Source of the DNA: Chitinispirillaceae bacterium
GTDB taxonomy: Bacteria; Fibrobacterota; Chitinivibrionia; Chitinivibrionales; Chitinispirillaceae
Reading direction: 5' to 3'
NCBI GenBank assembly: GCA_016926315.1
Contig: JAFGOU010000125.1
Location: forward strand, 1-7,414
DNA length: 7,414 bases
Positions 1 through 5,598 of this stretch are shown in pieces. The translations under genes and the position numbers were made by a program. Position 1 is the first letter of the stretch. Each line of letters starts with the position of its first letter. The notes beneath the pieces are model-generated. The model had not been told where the DNA came from. It did no database searches and saw only the letters and a program-made list of their open reading frames with translations.

Positions 1-171
1 GCGCACCATACCGCGTTCAGCCAGGCGATCACGGCGGAGTATATCGAGGATTTCTCGGCTATAGCGGGACTCGAATACGTGGTCATCGACAAGGAGACCA
101 AGCTGGTCGATTTCAAGAAAGAGCTGCGCTGGAACGAGGCGTATTACCAGCTCGCGGGCAGAATCATGTAA
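1..171 (+). CDS. araA: L-arabinose isomerase, C-terminal fragment (5' end outside window)
   Basis: Frame 1 is open from the left edge to a TAA at 169-171 and encodes the last 56 residues. The fragment begins AHHTAFSQAI and ends with LRWNEAYYQLAGRIM. This matches, from memory, the end of E. coli AraA, which has HHTVFSHAL followed about 40 residues later by LRWNEVYYGFRR. The second His of the HHT triplet corresponds to E. coli His450, a ligand of the catalytic Mn2+. AraA interconverts L-arabinose and L-ribulose in the cytoplasm, the first step of the isomerase route. The missing N-terminal part (about 440 residues in the family) lies left of the window. The assignment is strengthened by araB and araD nearby, although these lie on the opposite strand beyond glgC, so araA must have its own promoter or belong to another transcript. 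Confidence 0.92.
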   Translation, partial: AHHTAFSQAITAEYIEDFSAIAGLEYVVIDKETKLVDFKKELRWNEAYYQLAGRIM

Positions 172-191
172 GAAGTACCCTGATCAAACGG

Positions 192-224
192 AAAAAGGCC
201 GCCCGATCGGGCGGCCTTTTTTTT
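192..224. terminator. bidirectional intrinsic terminator between araA and glgC
   Basis: Positions 192-221 form a perfect palindrome: five A, the GC-rich arm GGCCGCCC (197-204), a GATC centre, the complementary arm (209-216) and five T, extended to eight T through 224. Read rightwards it is a GC-rich stem followed by a T8 tract 20 bp after the araA stop. Read leftwards it is the same stem followed by T5, 23 bp after the glgC stop. The convergent geometry and tracts on both sides fit a shared Rho-independent terminator. Confidence 0.93.
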
Positions 225-246
225 CCGGCCCGCGACACCACCTTAT

Positions 247-1503
247 TTACAACACGTATCTCGCCGGAACATTGACCCCTTTGGGTACGATGATGATCCC
301 GTCCCGTATGACGATGCCGTCGCGCTCGGCGTTTTCGAGGTTGTCCTTGTTGATGAGCACCGCGCCGTCACCGATATGCGCGTCCTTGTCGATGATCGCG
401 TTGCGGATATGGCAGTTCTTGCCGATTCCCATGCGCGGACCATTTTCAGGATCTTTTTCATAGGAATCGGCGCCCATGAAGATAACGCGGGAGAGGTGGC
501 TCCCGTCGCGGATGATCGATCGTACCCCGATCACGCTGTCGGTGATCTTTGCGTTTTCGATCATGCACCCTTCGCAGATTATCGACGAATCGATATTCGA
601 CCCGCTGATCTTTGCCGCCGGCAGGTAGCGCCGGTTTGAAAATATCGGTTTTTTCTGGTCATAAAAGTTGAATCCCGGGTTTCGGACCGTCATTGCCATG
701 TGGGCATTAAAAAACGACTTGATAGTCCCGATATCTTCCCAGTACCCCTCGAAAGGATAGCCGAACACGCGGTATTTGGTGATGGCGGCCGGAATGATCT
801 GCTTTCCGAAATCGTCGTAATCGTATTCGGAAAGCACGTCAAACAGCACCTTTTTATTGAAGAGATAGATGCCCATGGAGGCCATGTGGGTCGCCTCTTC
901 CCCTTCCCGATGCTTGCGGATTTCCCTGGGGAGCGCATAGGATTCGACGATCGCATCGTCTTTCGGCTTCTCGACGAAATCACGTACCCGGTAATCGGTG
1001 TCCATTTTAAGCACGCCGAATTCGGGGACCCGATGACGCGGCACCGGAATGACGCTCAGGGTGATGTCGGCGTTGTTCGCATTGTGGAACTCGATGATAT
1101 CGGTGAAATCCATGCGGTAAAGATGATCGCCGGAGAGGAGCAGTACCGCGTCGCCGGCCTGCCGGAAATTGGCAAGGTTTTTACGCACCGCGTCGGCCGT
1201 ACCCTGGTACCAGCCTTTGTTGTCGGTGGTTTGCGAAGCGGCCAGCACCGATACAAACCCGCCGGAGAACGAGTCGAGACGGTACGACTGGAATATGTGG
1301 CGGTGAAGCGATTCGGAGGCGAACTGCGTAAGGATCCAGATCGAACGAATGCCGTGATGAAGGCAGTTGCTTATCGGAATGTCGATGAGACGGAACTTTC
1401 CGCCGATCGGTACCGCAGGCTTGGAACGGGATTGTGTGAGTGGATGCAGACGGCTCCCCTGCCCCCCGGCAAGGATAATTGAAGTGACTTTTTTGCCTGG
1501 CAT
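247..1503 (-). CDS. glgC: glucose-1-phosphate adenylyltransferase (ADP-glucose pyrophosphorylase)
   Basis: A 418-residue protein, close to the family length (about 430 in E. coli). It makes ADP-glucose and pyrophosphate from ATP and glucose-1-phosphate, the committed step of glycogen synthesis. The nucleotide-binding loop LAGGQGSRL is at 11-19, followed by KPAVPIGGKFRLIDIPISNC at 28-47. WYQGTADAVRKN (98-109), SGDHLYRMD (124-132, Asp126 equivalent to catalytic Asp142 of E. coli) and FVEKP (176-180, Lys179 equivalent to the glucose-1-phosphate-binding Lys195) follow, then YWEDIGT (254-260). From about 295 onward, hexapeptide-like repeats form the C-terminal beta-helix. The wording of these blocks is closer to cyanobacterial/plant GlgC than to the enterobacterial type. 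An AGGGGGAAG sequence lies about 6 nt before the ATG. The gene lies downstream of araB and is separated from it by a hairpin; no glgA or glgB is visible. Confidence 0.95.
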   Translation of the reverse strand: MPGKKVTSIILAGGQGSRLHPLTQSRSKPAVPIGGKFRLIDIPISNCLHHGIRSIWILTQFASESLHRHIFQSYRLDSFSGGFVSVLAASQTTDNKGWYQGTADAVRKNLANFRQAGDAVLLLSGDHLYRMDFTDIIEFHNANNADITLSVIPVPRHRVPEFGVLKMDTDYRVRDFVEKPKDDAIVESYALPREIRKHREGEEATHMASMGIYLFNKKVLFDVLSEYDYDDFGKQIIPAAITKYRVFGYPFEGYWEDIGTIKSFFNAHMAMTVRNPGFNFYDQKKPIFSNRRYLPAAKISGSNIDSSIICEGCMIENAKITDSVIGVRSIIRDGSHLSRVIFMGADSYEKDPENGPRMGIGKNCHIRNAIIDKDAHIGDGAVLINKDNLENAERDGIVIRDGIIIVPKGVNVPARYVL

Positions 1504-1538
1504 TGTTTCTTCCCCCTGACTCGGATTTCCCGGAAAAA

Positions 1539-1544
1539 ATAATA
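1539..1544 (-). promoter_or_regulatory. possible -10 box for glgC
   Basis: On the minus strand this reads TATTAT, five of six matches to TATAAT, in an AT-rich patch between the araB hairpin and the glgC start. It would place a transcript start about 28 nt before the ATG. I found no good -35 element at 16-18 bp spacing, so this is only a weak candidate for an independent glgC promoter. Confidence 0.22.
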
Positions 1545-1573
1545 AAATGCGAGAGCTGCAGGCGCCCCTAACA

Positions 1574-1599
1574 GAAAGCCCCTTTTACAAGGGGCTTTC
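1574..1599 (-). terminator. hairpin terminator after araB
   Basis: An 11-bp perfect inverted repeat, GAAAGCCCCTT (1574-1584) against AAGGGGCTTTC (1589-1599), with a 4-nt loop. It lies 26 bp beyond the araB stop. Read on the minus strand, the stem ends in CTTTC and runs into TGTTAG, so the U-tract is short and interrupted. Termination may be partial, letting some araDB transcription continue into glgC. Confidence 0.65.
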
Positions 1600-1625
1600 G
1601 TGTACATCAATCGGCAGCCGCGCCT

Positions 1626-3317
1626 TTACTTCGAAACCGGCGTGTTTTTTTCCCTTATCGCTATCAGATCCTTCATGATCCGTGAGACGTCGATGGAGCG
1701 GTTGACGCCGCCGAATCCGTCGTGCAGGAGGCGATAAATGGAGTAGAGCTCGTCGTACACCTTCTTGGCCTTCGCGTTCGGGGTGTATTTGACCGGCTTG
1801 AGCGAGGTCATTTTCTTCTGCGCGAGCGCAAAGGAGTCGTATCCGCCGTTTTTCTTGCCCGCCACAACGGCGGCCGCGACACAGGAACCGAGCGCACAGG
1901 TCTGGGAGGAGCCTGAAATGAGCATGGTGCAACCGGTCACGTCGGCGTAAATCTGCATAAGCATGGGGTTCTTTTCGGCAATGCCGCCGCAGCAGACGAT
2001 GCGGTTGACCGGTACCCCGTAATCCTTGATCCGTTCGATGATCGCCCGTGCGCCATACGCGGTGCCTTCGATAAGGGCGCGGTAGATTTCGGCAGGCGTG
2101 CTGTAAAGCGTCTGGCCTACGAGAAGACCGGTAAGCCTGGGATCGACCAGAATGGTGCGGTTGCCGTTGTTCCAGTCAAGCGCAATGAGCCCGCTCTGTC
2201 CAGGAAGCAGTTTTTCCGCCTGTCTGGTAAAAGTGGCGTGCAGGGATCCGCTGTTGCCGCATACCACCTCCACGAACCATTTAAAGATATCACCGACCGC
2301 TGATTGCCCGGCTTCAACGCCGTAGTAATCGGGAAGGATGGAACCGAGTACCGTTCCGCAGATACCCGGAATCTCCCCTCTTTTATTATCCTGGGACACG
2401 ACCGTGCAGTCGCAGGTGGAGGTGCCGATGATCTTGACCAGCGTCCCCTCGGCCACTCCTGCCCCGATGGCGCCGAAGTGCGCGTCGAACGCGCCGATGG
2501 CGATGGGAATACCGGCCTTGAGTCCAAGTTTCGAAGCCCATTCAGGGCAGAGCGTTCCGGCAGGGGTTTTGGCGTCGTACGCGGTGGAAAAAAGGCGGTC
2601 GCGAAGCGAGGCGAGTTTGGGATCGAGCATGCTCAGGAACTCTTTGTCCGGCAATCCGCCCCAATCATGGGAAAATATCGCCTTATGGCCGGCGGCGCAT
2701 ACGCCGCGCATGATCGCAGACGGGTCCTTGACTCCGGCAAGAATGGCAGGGACAAAATCCGCGAGTTCCACCCATGAGTAGGCGGCGTCGAACACCTTTG
2801 GCGCGGCATTAAGGCAGTGCCAAACTTTTGCCCAGAACCACTCCGATGAGTAGGTTCCGCCGTACCGTTCGACGTATTTCGGCGCGTTCTTCTGAGCTAT
2901 TTCAGTGATTTTCGCCGCCTCTTCGGCAGAGGTGTGGTCTTTCCAGAGCCAGGCGTGCGCGGCGAGGTTTTTCTTCCACTGGGCCTGGAGAGCGAGCGGT
3001 ACATTGTTCCGGTCGACGGGAATGGGAGTGGAACCGGTGGTATCGACGCCGATGCCGATTACGTTATCGGGAGTGAACCCTTTGTGTTTTTTCGCCTGTT
3101 TGAGAGCCTGGGTAACCGATATTTCAACACCCTTGATATAATCAGCGGGGTTCTGGCGGGCAAGGTTGTGGTCGTTTTTATCAAGAAGAATCCCCTGATG
3201 CCCGGAGGGATAGGGGAAAACGTACGATCCGGCCTCTTTGCCGTTCTGGGTGCTTACGACGATCGCGCGGACCGAATTGGTGCCGTAATCAACGCCGATG
3301 GTAAAATGTTCTGCCAC
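1626..3317 (-). CDS. araB: L-ribulokinase (FGGY carbohydrate kinase)
   Basis: A 563-residue protein, against 566 in E. coli AraB. It phosphorylates L-ribulose with ATP to L-ribulose-5-phosphate in the cytoplasm. The N-terminal actin-like phosphate loop VDYGTNSVRAIVV is at 9-21. GIGVDTTGSTPIP (88-100), LWKDHT (124-129) and YSSEWFWAK (156-164) are AraB-specific blocks shared with the E. coli enzyme. GAFDAHFGAIGAG (275-287) contains the likely catalytic base Asp278. GTSTCD (298-303), DWNNGNR (381-387) and the FGGY C-terminal signature around CCGGIAEKN (442-450) follow. The start is a GTG at 3317-3315 preceded by AGGAGG about 6 nt upstream, a strong ribosome-binding site. It begins 20 bp after the araD stop on the same strand, so the two are almost certainly co-transcribed. 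Confidence 0.96.
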   Translation of the reverse strand: MAEHFTIGVDYGTNSVRAIVVSTQNGKEAGSYVFPYPSGHQGILLDKNDHNLARQNPADYIKGVEISVTQALKQAKKHKGFTPDNVIGIGVDTTGSTPIPVDRNNVPLALQAQWKKNLAAHAWLWKDHTSAEEAAKITEIAQKNAPKYVERYGGTYSSEWFWAKVWHCLNAAPKVFDAAYSWVELADFVPAILAGVKDPSAIMRGVCAAGHKAIFSHDWGGLPDKEFLSMLDPKLASLRDRLFSTAYDAKTPAGTLCPEWASKLGLKAGIPIAIGAFDAHFGAIGAGVAEGTLVKIIGTSTCDCTVVSQDNKRGEIPGICGTVLGSILPDYYGVEAGQSAVGDIFKWFVEVVCGNSGSLHATFTRQAEKLLPGQSGLIALDWNNGNRTILVDPRLTGLLVGQTLYSTPAEIYRALIEGTAYGARAIIERIKDYGVPVNRIVCCGGIAEKNPMLMQIYADVTGCTMLISGSSQTCALGSCVAAAVVAGKKNGGYDSFALAQKKMTSLKPVKYTPNAKAKKVYDELYSIYRLLHDGFGGVNRSIDVSRIMKDLIAIREKNTPVSK

Positions 3318-3337
3318 GTGTTCCTCCTCGTTTATGG

Positions 3338-4036
3338 TTATTCTTTCGTTTTCTGTCCGTAGTAGGCGTTTTTCCCGTGCTTGCGGTAAAAATGTTTTTC
3401 AAGAAGCTCCCGCTGGATATAGGGCGGCTCGCTCTTGAGTGTCAACGCATAATAGGCCATTTCTGCGACCAATTCCATGGCAAAGGCGTTTTCAACCGCT
3501 TTCTCGCCGCCCGGCCCCCAGGCAAACGGGCCGTGACTGTGGACGAGGACCGCCGGAACATCCTGATAGCGCAGGTTTCTGAAACGTTCCACGATTACGT
3601 TGCCGGTTTCAAGCTCGTAGGCGCCGCCGATCTCTTTGGGCTTCATTTTCCGGGTAACCGGAATCTCTCCGCAGAAGTAATCCGCATGGGTGGTGCCGAG
3701 ACACGGTATGGGCATGCCGGCCTGCGCAAAACCCGTGGCGAATTTGGAGTGCGTATGCACCACCGAAACGATTTCTGGAAAATGGCGGTAGAGGCAGCAG
3801 TGCGTCGGAGTATCGGAGGATGGGTTAAGGTCTCCCTCGATCTTTTTTCCGTCCATATCGACCAGAACGATATGTTTCGGCTGGAGTTCCGCGTAGGATA
3901 CGCCGCTGGGCTTTATGGCAACCAAGCCGTTCTTCCGGTCACCGACGCTTACATTGCCGAAGGTAAGGTTGACGATGCCGAATTTGGGCAGGAGAATATT
4001 GGCCCTGTATGATTCCTCTTTCAATGCTTCGTGCAT
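3338..4036 (-). CDS. araD: L-ribulose-5-phosphate 4-epimerase
   Basis: A 232-residue class II aldolase-family protein, against 231 in E. coli AraD. It epimerises L-ribulose-5-phosphate to D-xylulose-5-phosphate, delivering arabinose carbon to the pentose phosphate pathway. Visible blocks are LTFGNVS (24-30), KPSGVSY (42-48), PSSDTPTH (72-79), VVHTHS (92-97), GTTHADYF (114-121) and VHSHGPFAWG (165-174). By alignment with the E. coli enzyme, Asp75, His94, His96 and His168 correspond to the metal site, Asp119 to the catalytic Asp120, and Tyr226 in the terminal YYGQ to Tyr229. All are present. An AGGGG ribosome-binding site lies 9 nt before the ATG. araD is the first gene of the araD-araB unit. 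Its upstream region carries no obvious strong sigma-70 promoter. Confidence 0.96.
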   Translation of the reverse strand: MHEALKEESYRANILLPKFGIVNLTFGNVSVGDRKNGLVAIKPSGVSYAELQPKHIVLVDMDGKKIEGDLNPSSDTPTHCCLYRHFPEIVSVVHTHSKFATGFAQAGMPIPCLGTTHADYFCGEIPVTRKMKPKEIGGAYELETGNVIVERFRNLRYQDVPAVLVHSHGPFAWGPGGEKAVENAFAMELVAEMAYYALTLKSEPPYIQRELLEKHFYRKHGKNAYYGQKTKE

Positions 4037-4037
4037 T

Positions 4038-4125
4038 TTGGAAAACCCCTTGATCGCAGGAAATCGATTCCCTTACGCTGATAAATAGTAAAGATGTTTT
4101 ATTTAGTGCCCGTTCGAAAACCCCT
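4038..4125 (-). repeat. direct repeat of the araD ribosome-binding segment
   Basis: The plus-strand 13-mers at 4038-4050 and 4113-4125 agree at 12 of 13 positions and share GAAAACCCCT exactly, 75 bp apart. On the minus strand the copy nearest araD contains its AGGGG ribosome-binding site. The upstream copy is not followed by a usable start of araD. It could be a repeated operator half-site, a remnant of a small duplication, or coincidence. Confidence 0.4.
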
Positions 4126-4171
4126 GAATTTTAACATTCGTCATTCCGGCCGGCCTTCGCCGCAGAGGCCT

Positions 4172-4192
4172 GTATTGAGCCTGCCGAAATAC
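4172..4192. repeat. small hairpin resembling a dispersed intergenic repeat
   Basis: GTATT (4172-4176) and AATAC (4188-4192) pair perfectly around the 11-nt centre GAGCCTGCCGA. The centre closely resembles the TGAGCCTGTCGAA core that recurs between genes in many bacterial genomes, usually with different flanking stem bases. Nearby at about 4139-4148 is CGTCATTCCG and at about 4240-4263 a CTGCGTCTCCGCGATGA stretch; both are also reminiscent of dispersed intergenic repeats. The resemblance is from memory. Confidence 0.4.
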
Positions 4193-4355
4193 GCGGAGGA
4201 AATGCGTTGTTTTGATTTTGGTCATCCCCCCTTTTTTCTCAGCGCACGCTGCGTCTCCGCGATGAAATTGTATTTGTTTCATGGGGTTTTTTCAGCTCTC
4301 CAAAAAATTCATGAATAATGCGGGTTAAATGAAGGTTTAATATACTATTCTTCCC

Positions 4356-4384
4356 AAACCGTTGTCTATGATATCAAAACCGTT
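4356..4384. repeat. AAACCGTT direct repeats 21 bp apart
   Basis: AAACCGTT occurs at 4356-4363 and again at 4377-4384, exactly 21 bp start to start, with the perfect palindrome TGATATCA (4369-4376) between them. Two direct half-sites two helical turns apart would suit a regulator binding one DNA face, as AraC does at araI1/araI2 in E. coli. No regulator gene is in the window, and the site is closer to the SPFH gene than to araD. Confidence 0.35.
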
Positions 4385-4512
4385 CCGAACACCGCAGAGG
4401 TACCCTTTCGTATTTTTATCCGGTCGATACTACGGAAATCGTTTGAAAAACCATGGATATGAAGTATTTTGCCGATAGAGCCGAAACCAAGCACCTGAAA
4501 GGACCCCCTCTG

Positions 4513-5349
4513 ATGAATGAAGAAGATCTGAGAGACGTGACGCGTTCAATAAAGAAAATACCTCCCCTGGTAATCGCCCTTGCGGTTGTGGTTGTCCTGT
4601 TATTGATCTTTCATCCCTGGGTTCAGGTCGGCGCCGGCCAGCGGGGTGTAGTGCTCAACTTCGGCGCAGTTCAGGAAAAGGTATTGGACGAGGGGTTGCA
4701 TATTCTCGTCCCCATCATGCAGAAAGTCGCCCTGGTGAATGTCCAGATCCAGAAGGCGACGACCGAAACCGTGGCTGCCTCCTCCGACCTTCAGGATGTC
4801 ACCTCGACCCTCGCCCTTAATTACCATGTTCTCCCTGACAAGGCAAATGTGGTATACCAGAGCATCGGTGTTGAATTCAAGGAGCGCATCATCGATCCGG
4901 CAATTCTTGAGGTGGTCAAGGCCGTCACGGCGCGCTATACAGCCGAAGAACTCATTACGAAACGCCCCCTTGTCAGCGAAGAGATGAAAACCGCCCTTAC
5001 CAACAGGCTGAAAGGAAACAATATCACCGTTGACGCCTTTTCCATAGTTGCATTCAGCTTTTCCCGCGTATTCACCGAGGCGATCGAATCAAAGCAGACG
5101 GCCGAGCAGCTGGCACTAAAGGCAAAAAGGGACCTCGACAGGATCAAGGTTGAAGCGGAACAAAAAATCACCGCGGCGCAGGCTGAAGCGGAAGCGCTCC
5201 GGCTGCAGCGGGCAAACATTTCAAGCGACCTGATCGAACTGAGACGGATCGAGGCCAATCTCAAAGCAATAGAAAAATGGAACGGCATTCTCCCCCAGGT
5301 CACGGGAAACGGTGCCATTCCCCTTGTGGGGTTGGGTGGCAAAAACTGA
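4513..5349 (+). CDS. prohibitin-like SPFH/band 7 membrane protein
   Basis: A 278-residue protein from the ATG at 4513, which has AAAGGA 9 nt upstream. An in-frame ATG at 4453 would add 20 residues but has no ribosome-binding site, so I prefer the later start. A short basic cytoplasmic stretch (SIKKIPP, 12-18) precedes one hydrophobic helix at about 19-34. Next come the SPFH opening VQVGAGQRGVVLNFGAV (37-53) and the prohibitin-type GLHILVPIMQKV (61-72). A long, charged, alanine- and glutamate-rich helix at about 186-253, probably coiled coil, is followed by EKWNGILPQVTG (254-265), a typical prohibitin tail. SPFH proteins form ring- or cage-like membrane oligomers that organise membrane domains and often modulate the FtsH protease. 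That role is inferred here; no ftsH is adjacent. A relationship to HflC/HflK is possible, but the tail favours prohibitin. Confidence 0.88.
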   Translation: MNEEDLRDVTRSIKKIPPLVIALAVVVVLLLIFHPWVQVGAGQRGVVLNFGAVQEKVLDEGLHILVPIMQKVALVNVQIQKATTETVAASSDLQDVTSTLALNYHVLPDKANVVYQSIGVEFKERIIDPAILEVVKAVTARYTAEELITKRPLVSEEMKTALTNRLKGNNITVDAFSIVAFSFSRVFTEAIESKQTAEQLALKAKRDLDRIKVEAEQKITAAQAEAEALRLQRANISSDLIELRRIEANLKAIEKWNGILPQVTGNGAIPLVGLGGKN

Positions 5350-5392
5350 TGCCATTCCGTCGCCTGGACGCCGGGGTAAAAAACGCCTTTCA

Positions 5393-5423
5393 TTGTATTA
5401 TCAGTTGCCATCACGTATATAAG
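5393..5423 (+). promoter_or_regulatory. possible sigma-70 type promoter for the sigma factor gene
   Basis: TTGTAT at 5393-5398 and TATATA at 5416-5421 are separated by 17 bp; the overlapping TATAAG at 5418-5423 is a better -10 match at 19 bp. The -35 agrees only in TTG. Transcription would start near 5428-5430, leaving a leader of about 170 nt before the sigma start codon at 5599. Confidence 0.33.
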
Positions 5424-5426
5424 GGA

Positions 5427-5585
5427 ACAGGTGTCTGAGGCGACCCTTGGAGTCTGTGTGAGGAAAAGATATGCCGGAAGCGTAGATTTTGCGAGCTACC
5501 GACTCTTATCCAGTTCCGCTGGGTTTGAATGATAGTGAAACAGCCCGCGATGTACCGTCTTCAGTTGAATGGTTTTTCACCCTGT
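5427..5585 (+). other. possible structured leader RNA upstream of the sigma factor gene
   Basis: Hand pairing finds nested helices. 5427-5433 pairs with 5578-5585 (7 bp, one bulged C), and 5435-5440 with 5559-5564 (6 bp including one G-U). 5449-5454 pairs with 5501-5506 (6 bp including one G-U), and 5482-5485 with 5496-5499. A hairpin pairs 5518-5521 with 5541-5544 and 5524-5526 with 5538-5540. The outermost helix starts where the candidate promoter would begin transcription, and its 3' strand ends just before the sigma ribosome-binding site. The overall shape, a long rod with an open centre, is loosely like 6S RNA, but I recognise no conserved 6S sequence and the pairings may be fortuitous. 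Confidence 0.22.
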
Positions 5586-5598
5586 CACAAAGAGGATT

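Larger units (their letters stand above)
4037..4512. other. intergenic region between divergent araD and SPFH gene
   Basis: About 476 bp without a convincing gene. It must hold the promoter for araDB (minus strand) and that for the SPFH gene (plus strand), but no pair of good -35/-10 boxes at standard spacing was found. TATACT at 4341-4346 and TATGAT at 4367-4372 are possible plus-strand -10 boxes without good -35 partners. TAAATA at 4083-4088 and TATTTA at 4101-4106 form a short inverted repeat in the AT-rich patch near araD. A 6-bp inverted repeat ATGAAA/TTTCAT (4262-4282), followed by GGGG and a T run, is hairpin-like but weak. The 4130-4290 part looks like degenerate repeat sequence. A 75-codon open stretch here (4094-4318) is judged non-coding. 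Confidence 0.7.

Noticed and set aside
700..1482. Long plus-strand open frame of 260 codons antisense to glgC
   Set aside because: It lies wholly inside glgC on the other strand, has no recognisable motif, and glgC is unmistakable in its own frame.
2304..2781. Overlapping plus-strand frames of about 150 codons within araB
   Set aside because: They are antisense to conserved araB blocks, including the catalytic GAFD segment, and have no motifs of their own.
3377..4012. Plus-strand open frame of 211 codons antisense to araD
   Set aside because: It is a shadow of araD, whose full length and active-site residues are intact; the antisense protein shows no family features.
4094..4318. A 74-residue open frame in the araD-SPFH gap
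   Set aside because: Its translation comes largely from repeat-like intergenic sequence, it has only a weak ribosome-binding site, and it resembles no protein family I know.
5350..5426. Terminator after the SPFH gene
   Set aside because: The GC-rich stretch near 5360-5375 followed by an A run does not form a stem with a trailing T-tract in the sense direction.
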